Below, piece by piece: positions 46,872 to 56,918 of a stretch of DNA of 64,000 bases. A program made the position numbers and the translations under genes. Every line of letters begins with the position of its first letter. The first letter of the stretch is position 1. Location: assembly GCA_002104985.1 (NCBI GenBank), contig MCGO01000064.1, positions 1-64,000 of the forward strand. The letters are read 5' to 3'. Source of the stretch: Rhizoclosmatium globosum. Taxonomy: Eukaryota > Chytridiomycota > Chytridiomycetes > Chytridiales > Chytriomycetaceae. The notes beneath the pieces were generated by a model. The model had not been told where the DNA came from. It saw only the letters and a list, made by a program, of their open reading frames with translations, and searched no databases.

Positions 46872-48350
46872 CTACAAACTCGCCTCTGGAAAATAATCCA
46901 GCTTACTTCTTGGAACCATGTGCCCAGCCCCATAAACACGTATATACTTTAATCCCCTCTCAAACCAAACCTGACCAGCTACTCCACCATAGCTCTTCCA
47001 CTCACCGCCAACTCCTTCAAACCCTCTTTCACCACCCCATTCCATTGCAGCCATTGTCTTGGCCATTCCCACCCACCCCAACTTCAAATCCAAATCACCT
47101 TCAAAAATAAGCACTTTCACGCCACTTGCAATGATTCCAGAAATAAGTCCAGCGGGATCCGCAATTGAGTCGTCTCCGGAAATATTGATTTCATTTCCCA
47201 GTTGATAATTGAATTTTGGGTTTATCTTCTTGATAGTGTCGTAGACGTGAAGGGCGCGTTGAACAGCTGCCTGGCCAAAAAAATCTTGCATAGCATCAAA
47301 TGAGTCACGAGCATCACATGGAAAAGTAATGTTGTAATTGGTTGTACTGATGCATTCTTTCCCGCTTGTCGAATCCATAACCATATTCACGACTGCCTCC
47401 CAATAGTCGCATTTATACGGAAATTTGTCAGCTTCTTTCTGTGATGTCACGTTTGCACACTCAGTAACAAGTTTGGTGAATGGTTCCTTAACCGCTGGAA
47501 ACTTGCTATAAAAGTCTGATTCAAGGAGGACTAGGTTCATATCTAGACCGCCATTGCTTTGAATTGTAGAATTGAGAAGACCATTTCCAACTGCAATTCC
47601 GGCAAGTTTCAAAGTAGAGTTGTCACTAAGAACTTGACGGTTCAAAAGCTCGTTTGCAATGTATGGGATATAAACGCCAGCATAGGATTCTCCAGTAATA
47701 TACAGCTCCGATTTTCTTGTGTCAGGGAACATTTGATAAAATGTATCAAGGAACGAGTAGAACCATTTGCCGGCCTATTCAAGAGAACTTTAATAATGAG
47801 AAAAAAACAGAGACAAGCTTACATCAACAGAACTGAAAGCATTCACACCAGACGTATCCAAACTGTATCCTGTTCCCACTGGTTGATCCACATAAAGCAT
47901 ATGAGATCGATGATGCCAAGAATATTCGTTGAGTGTCAGGGTTCCGTTCGCTTCAATGTTCCAAGGCCCGTTTTCACCAAACATGCCCTCCATAGATGTA
48001 ACTCCTGGTCCTCCATTCAGCCAAACTACCAGCTCATTGGAAGTTGTATTGCTTGATGGGACATACCTGAATGCTTTAGATTTCAGCCAGCAACTCTTTC
48101 CAAAAAGCACAGCGGAAACTCACCAAAAGAAATAGTTTGTTACGTAAGGAAGATCATGAGTCTTTAGACCAACGAGACGTTAGCCCCTCTTATGGCATCA
48201 ATTCACTTACAATCGGGAGAAGGCCAGCATATGTCGTTGGACTGTTTGCAGGAGCGCCAGGGAGACCAGTGACGAGGAAATCCGATTGTAGCATCTTTTT
48301 AGAAAAGTTTGAGGTCAATCTTGTCGTTCTTGGTGCTGCTAAGATATAGT
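46872..48350 (-). CDS. Serine carboxypeptidase, S10 family
   Basis: Conserved blocks in order: SDFLVTGLPGAPANSPTTYAGLLPI, an intron, THDLPYVTNYFFW, an intron (GTGAGT...ATTCAG), ELVVWLNGGPGVTSMEGMFGENGPW, LYVDQPVGTGYSLD, an intron (near 47822-47776), LYITGESYAGVYIPYIA (catalytic Ser in GESYAG), FEGDLDLKLGW (Asp) and VYGAGHMVPRSKLDYFPEASL (His), stop at 46872. In most S10 enzymes the substrate-pocket motif is WLNGGPGCSS; here Cys-Ser is replaced by Val-Thr, so the disulfide Cys is lost. The start is uncertain: MLQSDFLVTG near 48296 is the first clear ATG, but a secretion signal would need an exon further upstream (to about 48472). Likely vacuolar or secreted. Confidence 0.8.
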
Positions 48351-48572
48351 GGGTTTGACTTACTTTAAATTAAGTAACTGAAACGCCACCGACTCAAACC
48401 GCCACCTGAAATTTCTGTAGACTACAGCTCGAGATATAATAAGCACACAACCGCCACAGTCTTTCGAATCCATGAATATAATCGAGGCTATTGAGCTTCG
48501 CATCTGGCTTCATATGTAGGTTACCAAAAAGTATAACGTAAATTACAACACCCCAAATTTATTGCAAATGAG

Positions 48573-50376
48573 TCATTTGAATGAGACATAAGAGCTCCCA
48601 TTTGGCACCAACACCTTCACTCCAATCCTCGGAATATACACAGTATTAGGTTCACGCGCGTCCACTTTCGCACCACCAATCTCCTCCAACACATCCAGAG
48701 TCGGTACAAACTTGGCTGTCTTGACCGCCATCAAATGTGTAGGCAACTCCAACAAAGCACCCACTTTCCCAGGAAGAATCTGCTCAATAACTGCACGCAC
48801 GATCGTATCTGTGAGTGAGCTGCATGGTGCAATATTTGGAGTTGGCGAAGACTTGCTGGGACTGGGTGTTGGTGGAGGACTGTTTATGACAGACTTGTAA
48901 CACGAACAAGACGCGTTAATACGCCATAAGTGTTTCGGATTCATAAAGAGAACTTCAGACAGGACTGCATCTGTCACGCCACAGGGTAAGTCAAGTTCCT
49001 CCAAGTTTTTACAATTTGTAAGAAGACTTTCAATAACACCTGGGTGAAATGTTAGATACAACACATACTGCGTATACTGGTCAATAAACATGCCTGACTT
49101 TAACCCTTGCGTATGTCCTGAAATGTCCAAAGCCCGCAAGTCAGGGCACTTGCTAATGATTTCGAGAAGTCCAGCACTCATTTCATTAGAATCCCATGTT
49201 TTCGATAAATCCAATGATGCTCTGTTTGATTGACTCTGCTTGAGATAGTTTGAGACAAGAGACGTAGACTCTTTTGACCCGACTTCAAACGGATCTCCAA
49301 CAGGTGGTGCATATGAAGCAGGAGGGGTAAGAATCAAATCTTGTAACGCAGATCCACCTCGTTCCGCAATTAATGAGTATCCTTCTTGATCCAGTTGTGA
49401 AATACATCCAGGAAATCGAAGTGATATGAGAGAGTCGCGAGGACATCGGCGGAGAAAGTCAATGACAAACGAATCAGGGAATACAAGACATCCTGGTCCA
49501 ATGGTCAAAGACTTGAGATGAGGAAACACGACGCGTTGATCAAGTCCGCATGTTCCAGGTTGAATATATTCGGCATTCCTACCAAATTATTGGATTTAAT
49601 ATAGCTGGCATCGCTATACGGTAGATTGATAAACTCCTTATAATTGTCATCCACTTGCTTGTTAGCAGTGCCTGCCCAACGCACCTCTCCCATTTTTTTC
49701 CTTCATTTAACTTCGCAATTTTACCCAGTATCTCTCTCCTGATTGAATCCATGCAAGACTAGACATACCTGAACCGCACATCTGTAGAATCCAAATAAAT
49801 CTTCTCAAGCGAAGGAGAAACGCGCCGCATGAGTTCCCGAAACAGATTCCAAGACTGAAACGGAGTCACTTCGGGCTCGTCCAGGACCAAGTCGGCCGCT
49901 TCGAGTGTGCGGACATGGGATCGATAGTCAACAAGCGTATTCGATTCAGCCGCGTGAGACATCAGTTTGAGCAAGCGGCGGAGGACGGGTCCTGATGAGC
50001 CAAAGAGGGATATTGTCTATTTGTGTGGGGTGTTTTATTAGGTTTGCAGCTGAACATTGCAAGGGGGTAGACAGGGTCAAACCTGGTAGAGCCTCGCTGT
50101 AGCAGCCTGCATAAAGCACCAATTCACTTCGAGGCACTGTCGCAGTGTCGCTTCATCGTCCACATAGCGGAGAATGTTGGGTACAATAAGGGGAAGGTCG
50201 GCATCAACGGTCTTGACATACTGAATGACAATCTTTCGTCGCGTGATTGGCCTGAAATCACTTGGGCACTTTGCCTCTGGTTTTGTTGGAACGGTACCGC
50301 ATGCAAGCAGGGACACGTTGGTTGAAAGGGCGGGTTTCTGAGGCGAGAGAGCGGTTGTGGCTGGTTCCTCTGTCAT
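48573..50376 (-). CDS. F-box/LRR-like protein
   Basis: Exons 50376-50083, 50016-49769 and 49578-48573 with matching phases, about 515 aa. The N-terminal part (VIQYVKTVDADLPLIVPNIL, LRQCLEVNWCFMQAATARLY) has the helical pattern of a divergent F-box. The rest has leucine-rich elements: FPHLKSLTIGPGC, DSLISLRFPGC, ALQDLILTPP, CPDLRALDISGH and CKNLEELDLPCGVTDAVLSEVLF. These resemble LRRs of F-box proteins in fungi, though the repeats are irregular. A Pro/Ser-rich loop (SPPPTPSPSKSS) interrupts the C-terminal third. Role inferred: substrate adaptor. No close family name can be given. Confidence 0.72.
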
Positions 50377-50456
50377 CCTTTTTAGATTGATTTCTACTCC
50401 AATTTACTCCTCTATATTCATGTTTACAAAAACAACCAACCAAGCCGAGAAACACA

Positions 50457-53400
50457 TCAATGTCGCTGCACATAATTGAACGGGATCCACCCATCCCGTC
50501 CATCGACCAAGTTCCTGGCATGCCACCAATCCTCGTTTTCAAAATCCCCATTCCTTCCACTGACAGAATCAATCCAAAGGACATCACCCGCTTGCAAGTC
50601 AAGTTCATCCTCCACCTCCGCCGTAAACGCATACAATGAAACAACTTCGAATCCGTCAACAGTACTTTGCATCAACGATGAAGTACGTCGACCAATACTT
50701 GATGTCACCACATCATCATCAGTTCTTCCTGACCTCACAGATTCGGCACGAACACTTCCAGCACCACCACCGCCGCCACGATGAGACAAATTCCGATTCG
50801 ATACTGACTTTCCGAACGCGAATCGCCCGCGTTCGTCAGTGTTGTCAATGAATTCATCGTTGCGCCATACATTTTCCCTCCAGTTCTCGAGCAACTAAAA
50901 CAACCAACCAATGTCAGAAACCCAAAATCCAAGATAATTTCAAAAATAACTTACCCCAATTTCGTATACACGCCGAGCAACATCCGGATCCGCAGCTGAA
51001 GCCGTCTTGAATTCTTCAACAACTCCAGGACCTCCATGCCCTCTTCCCCCAACACTGAAATTACCTTCAAAGCTATTCACAACAACCCTCATCTCTCCCA
51101 AAACTGCTTCATGTACCCGCCGTTGTACGGCAACAAAGGCGCCTACGACTTTGTCCATGTACGTCGATACCAGTTGACTCAGTTTCGGGAGTTCGAGAAT
51201 AAGTTGGGCGTTAATGGAAACGTATGCTTGACTACTTTCGTCCAGCGCTTTGTCAACAGGTTCTCCCTTTGCATGCATTCGTTTTGCTCGATCGTGGTCC
51301 AGAAGTTTCATTTCGCGTTTCTTGATGAGAAGGAGGGGGCCTTTCAGCAGGGAGAGGAGTGAGTTGATTGCTGGTACTATATTTTGTTTCACTTCTGCTT
51401 CCTGTTGTACGCATGGTTAATTTATCAGAATTGCCGATTTTGTAGGTACATACAGCTTCTTTCCACGGTTCATATCCAAGTTTGGCGCATATCCGTCGGT
51501 ACTCAGCAACTGTAATACCATGCCCATTCAATGAAGACGATGACGAAGTCCGTGATCCGTAGTCATTTGTTTTCCGTTTGAGTGATCCCCACGCAGACAA
51601 AGATCGTCCTCCAATGCCTGAAAGCATCCCCGAACTTCCACTGTTTGCTTGAAGAAGCTGAGTGTTTCCCAGCAGATACACGTCTTCTAATGTTGCTGAA
51701 AGGGTATCTTGCGCTTCCAGCGTGTCTTTGACAGTTTTCAGCCATTGATTCAAGTCTCGCGAGAACGTCATTATTTTGGTGTGCTGGAGCATGAATTTAT
51801 CGTGAATTTCGGCGTATGTGTCGTCGCGAGTTCCGTCTACAACTTTCGTAACGTGTTTCAACTGGGGTATACGTGAGTATATGGCTAGAGGCAGTCAATG
51901 AAAGAAATAATGTACCTCCTCAATTCCACGAGCAAATTTCTTGCTGATTCCATGCATCACATTGATTCCGCCCTTTCCTTCAACATACTTCTCAACTGTA
52001 TCTTTCTCTTCTTGACATCATTAATTTCTTCGCCAATTCGTGCCATTTCTGTTGCAGCCATCTTCAAGCGCTCATGATCCGGATGATATTCATTTGTTTC
52101 TTTGAGTAACGACGCTAATAGTAGAGGATACTTGAGTACGCGTTGAACAGGTTTGATAATGAGTGATGAGAGGTCCCATGCGTTTGTGCGTCCTGCCAGT
52201 TGAGATTGGCATTCTTTGAAGAATGTCTGCACAATTTCGGATGCATGCGGTGAAGTGTAGTCAAAGAGACGCGTCATTTGAGTTTCATTATTTTTGCAGT
52301 ATTGTGAATACGTTTCTTCGATGGCTGGAGCCTGCTACTCTTTGTTAGTACATAATTGATTCCAAAATCTGACTAGTGCTCATGCTTCATTTTTGATGTT
52401 CGCTGCGCTCACACTTTCGCGCCGCGTGAGCCGATTCAGGAAAAACTGTTCGCTACACTCGCACTTTAATGATCGTTTTTTCTGTTCGCTTACGCTCACA
52501 CTCCTTCTTTGTTCGCTATCGCTCACGATTCATTTTTGATGTTCGCTACGCTCACTATTTTTTCCTGTTCGCTGGCGCTCACACTTTAATTTCCGCTGGG
52601 CGCTCACTCTGGGGAGCACATAATAGAAACGCACCATATCCAAAAAAGCCTCAGAAACACGATCCTCATTGACTTTCTCCGTCAGAACATCGAGAAAAGA
52701 AGACGACAAAGAAATCAAGTCATCGACATTCCCAAAGAGCAATTTAATTTCAGAGGTAGAAAAGATCGCACGGTGGGTAGCAGGCAGGATATAAACATCT
52801 CTAAGGACATTCAAGTCATTCAAGAAGGAGCGTTCAGTTTCGACAAGTTCTTGTAGAATGCGGTCTCTTTTCGGGATGGAAGCAGAGAAGGAGGAGGAAG
52901 AAGATTCGTCGTCCAAGAGTGGAGCACCAAGGGAATGAGATGGGCGAATGAGAGGAGAATCCGGGGGAGAAGTAGTATGCGATGGACCCGGTTGGACACC
53001 CGCACGGACGGAACCAGAGCGACGTGGTTGAGGCCTTAGTCGGGCCTGCGGAACGGGCGAGGGCGGGGCCACAGCAACCGATGGATCGAAGGAGAGGGAA
53101 GCAGCCGAGTTTATAGTGTGTTGCGAGTCGAGCGAGGCCTTTCGTCGTAGCTCTATGTTCTGAGTGTGTGTGTGCGTGTGAGACTGAGTTGGTCGGGGAG
53201 GCAGCGGATCCCCGTTCGACTGATTCAACTGATTCGACTGATTTGATTGAAATGTTGAGGGAGTTGCCGGGCGAGCGAGTTGTCTCCTTGAAGGCGGCGG
53301 TGGTGGTGGCGGTGCTGGTTTCCTCGACGGCGACACGGGCGTTGGCGTGCTGAGTCGCTTTGTTGAATTCGGGACAGGTTGGTCGTCGGTCTTTGTCGAA

Positions 53401-53576
53401 GCAGCGTCGTTCAAGTTGAGTCCAAGAGCCGCGATTCGAGAGGCGATGCTTCCGGAGGCTCGGGCTGCCCGCGCCGCATCGGTTGCGCTGAAACTGTTGT
53501 CGCTCGACTCAATTGGAAGCGCACTGAGACTCTTGGGCTTTGCAGGAGGCGGTGGTGGGGGCCCTCGGCTGCTCAT
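50457..53576 (-). CDS. RhoGEF with DH, BAR and SH3 domains (Tuba/DNMBP-like)
   Basis: Exons 53576-52635, 52331-51916, 51861-51454, 51401-50955 and 50894-50457, about 883 aa. The Pro/Ser-rich N-terminus (PPPPPPAKP, PAPPPPPPPS) is disordered. The DH domain starts RDRILQELVETERSFLNDLNVL and contains LIIKPVQRVLKYPLLLASLL. It is followed by a helical BAR-like region (KFARGIEELKHVTKVVDG, LKGPLLLIKKREMKLLDHDRAK, SINAQLILELPKLSQLVSTY) with no PH domain between. The C-terminal SH3 is VVSLYAFTAEVEDELDLQAGDVLWI ... DWWHARNLVDGRDGWIPFNYV. Exon 2 is one base short of phase (KKRK|DTVEKYVE, near 52005, one A missing). Function: GDP/GTP exchange on Cdc42/Rho at curved membranes. The first intron carries a minisatellite. 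Confidence 0.9.
52386..52610. repeat. Minisatellite TGTTCGCTnCGCTCACACTTT in the RhoGEF intron
   Basis: About seven imperfect units at roughly 52398, 52448, 52483, 52510, 52540, 52565 and 52593. A longer word, TTCATTTTTGATGTTCGCT, occurs twice (52386 and 52529). On the gene strand each unit contains GTGAGCG, which resembles a 5' splice site. The array nearly fills the 303-bp intron. Confidence 0.85.
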
Positions 53577-53708
53577 TGCTTATTTGCTAAACGAAAACGA
53601 AATCAATTTAACATAACACTGCCAACCTCATATATCGGAATAACGGACACAGACAGCAATTAAAGAAAAGATTGCCAGTGTATTTCGATTCGGATGGCTT
53701 AATTAGCA

Positions 53709-56700
53709 TTATGAACGTTTCTCCAATGCTACAGCACCAACTTTCATCAACATCCTTTCCCTTTCTTGAGCTAACTCTGCAATACGAGCCTTGATATCGC
53801 TAAATTCATTTATCACAGTATGAAAGTCTTGATACGTGAGGCGATACAACACACTGGGCATTTTCGCTTGTACCGTTGCAGTTCGCAACACTTTGCTGAT
53901 GAGCGCAACTTCTCCAAAGTACGCTCCATCATAGAGTGACTTGTACACTTCTCCTCCAATCACAATATCAAGCTTTCCACTCAGGATAAAAAACATATCG
54001 GCTCCACTGTCACCTTCTTTCGTGACACAATCACCCGCAATATAGTATCGTATATGTAAAAACGATGCGATTCTTGCATAGAATATTTCATCGCGTCCAT
54101 CGCCTGCTGACCGCCGCAAGAAAGGTACTTTGGTTATCAAATCAAATGTGTTGTGCAAAGCAATCTCGGTCCGCAACGCTTCGTTCATATCCCCCAACAG
54201 CGTGTCTTCTTCAAAGTATTTTCCACGATACTTGGTTTCGTAGTAACTGATCAATTTGTCTTTGGTTTCGTTGTTTAACTGCCTCCATGTTATATAATCT
54301 TTCAATTCTTCCATTTTCTGATTGTAAAGTCGTCCTGAGTTATCTACGGATATCGCAGCACTTGAGATATATCCGACAAGGACAGCGTAGACTCCAGCTC
54401 CGACGAAAATAAATAAAATAGCAAAAAATTGTTCCATCTTAGTTTGTGGCCTGTGGATATTTAATAAAACCAACACAGTGCCCAAAAGAAGGAAAGAGAA
54501 GCTCACTTGTATGACATTGGAAACAGATTCCCAACCGCCAACACGAAACACCACAAATAACTATCCCAAACCGTCTCAGTCTGCGTCTGCACCCAATACT
54601 GACTCCATCCAAGAAATCCATTCATCTGACCCGCATAGAAAATCGCACATGCGTTGTAATGGAGAAACACTATAATTCCGATTCCGATTGGCAAGATTTT
54701 AGCCGACGCGACTCCAATCCGTTCCTCCACAAACAGTTTCACACGTGTAAAGATTGCACACCGGGTTGTGATTTGGCCGAGCCGGAGAATTCTTACAAGA
54801 CGGAGGAGACGTAACCAGGACGTGTCTTGGCCCAAGATGGCACAAAATGGGATCTAAGAAATTGTAAAAAAATGACATCATGCAAGGAGGGAAGACGGGA
54901 AAGAACTTACAATTGAGACAAGGTCGAGGAGTAGGTACGAAGTGAGCCACTCACGTATCCAAGCTTTTAGAAACGGTCGCAATGATTCGTATTCTCGGAT
55001 GCTGTAGATTGTTGTCTTACCGATATGAGAATTTGGCGTTGATAGTTGAACAAGCGAGTCCAGACAAAACACGATAGTGATGCTATGAAAGCACATTAAT
55101 TTCAAGGAAAGTTGAATATGTATAACATACATGATACTAAAGTACTTTCCATAAAAATCTGGCAACACGCTATTAAACCCAATAACAAATGGAACTTCTG
55201 CTAAACACGTAACGTATACAATTACCATAAATAAATCAAAGTAAGTAATCAAAATCGACTTGGGATGCAACCCATTTGTTCGGAACGAGATTCCATCGAA
55301 ATCAGAGCTATCAAACTGATCCAACGTAATTCTTCTCCCTTTGCTATCATACGCCGGAATCAAGCAAGAATACGATAAAATATCGTAAATCAACCCGGAA
55401 AGCGTTGTTTTAGGCAAGGCATCAGGTTCATTCCCCGAATTAATTGAAAACGTCATTGTACTTGCAACGGGAGGTGCTCGATGCACAGATGATTGATTCG
55501 TGACGTTAGCATATTTGATTGAACTAGGCAACAGCTTTGTCCTCTCCAGAGTCGCGTAAGGACTTGCAATATCAGTGACTCTTGAAATAACTGACTCTCG
55601 TGGGGATGTGGGACCAATCGGCTTCTGGTCATATGAACCTCTCCGTGATGCTACAGTTTTTTTCTGGGAATGTTCGTCTGTAGTAGGACCGGCGGCCTTC
55701 ATTGCTTGTACTTCATGGATGAAATCTTGCATTTCTTGAGAGTTGAAGGATCCAACTGACGCGTTTGCGTCGAGTGATGAACCTGATGACAGTTGCATCT
55801 TGGATTCTGGTGGATGTGAATTGTGCGGGAGAGTAGTGTTGGGCTGGGATATTACTTCTGTGACTGAAATACGGGGCGCCATAGAAACTGCGTCAATTAG
55901 CTCATCTTGCGGGAATATGTTCACTCCAGTCCCTCCATGGTTCACCAGAGTCCCATAGTTGTTCAATGTCCCTCTTCTATCAAGAGAAGCAACTCCTCCG
56001 GTTCCATCCGATTGCAAGCTGTGACTCTGCTGAAGACTATTAATTGTATTCAAGTCCTGTGTTTTGATTTTGTTCACGGCTCGATTCAATGAAGACGACT
56101 GAGTCGAATCTTTCTTGTTTAAGCCACTGGTATTACTTGCTTGTAAAAGTGCTTGACTTCGCAACGAATCAATGCGTTCACTTGACGGACTCAAAATTCC
56201 CGAATCGATCGTCTTCAAATCCACAGGACCCATATGTTTACGTACCAGTAAAGGCGATTTCGCACGTCGTTCAACTTGGGAGGATGCAATAGATGTGGAA
56301 GATCCTTGTTTCTTTTGTCGAAACGCTGCAAACTCGGGAATATGCGTTCCTGAACCTCCGGTTGCAGACCTTTTCGTGATTGATAACGAGCTGATATTTG
56401 CAGAGGTACTAGTTTTTACTTTAAATAATGGCGGTGGGGCCGAGTTGTTGAAATCTGTGGGGACAGCGAAATCCGCAATATCCCACCTAAGCCCAAAGTC
56501 CAAGTGATTTGATTTTAGGGACGTGCTGGAGATTTGTACAGGTCGTGGAATGACATGAAGTTCTGTATTATGGCTTAAAGGGTGTTGTCGTGCAGAAGTA
56601 GATGAAGGGAAAACTTGATGAAGAAGAATAATCAGCTTATCAGCTTTGGTATTGACTTCGGACTTAAGCTCTAATATACTATGGAGTAGGGCAGAGTGAA

Positions 56701-56719
56701 CTGCGGTGTTGTCTATCAT
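53709..56719 (-). CDS. Cyclic-nucleotide-gated, HCN/EAG-superfamily cation channel, copy 1
   Basis: Exons 56719-55131, 55082-54911, 54853-54507 and 54450-53709, 949 aa, frame intact. A disordered, Ser-rich N-terminus of about 400 residues precedes the channel. S1 is near ILITYFDLFMVIVYVTCL, S4 is WLRLLRLVRILRLGQITTR, S5 is SAKILPIGIGIIVFLHYNACAIF. The pore reads SYLWCFVLAVGNLFPMSYK, S6 is FFAILFIFVGAGVYAVLVGYI, followed by a C-linker (YYETKYRGKYFEEDTLLGDM) and a cyclic-nucleotide-binding domain (HIRYYIAGDCVTKEGDSGADMFFI ... GAYFGEVALI ... RTATVQA) with the FGE and RTA ligand contacts. The selectivity filter is VGNLFP, not GYG. Likely a plasma-membrane or ciliary cation channel gated by cAMP or cGMP. 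Confidence 0.92.
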
Positions 56720-56918
56720 TGATGTTTTCAGGCGACGATAATGGTTCAACCTGTAAATCTTTCCTCACAGCACGTCAGCACGGAAAAGCCATAAAAACCG
56801 GCACTAACAGGCTACTTATTATTAAATGTTGAAATGTTAATTCAAACGGATAATTGTCGCTTTCCATGTTTAAGGTTGTCGATAAAACATTTGCCAGGAA
56901 TCATTATAATATTGATGT

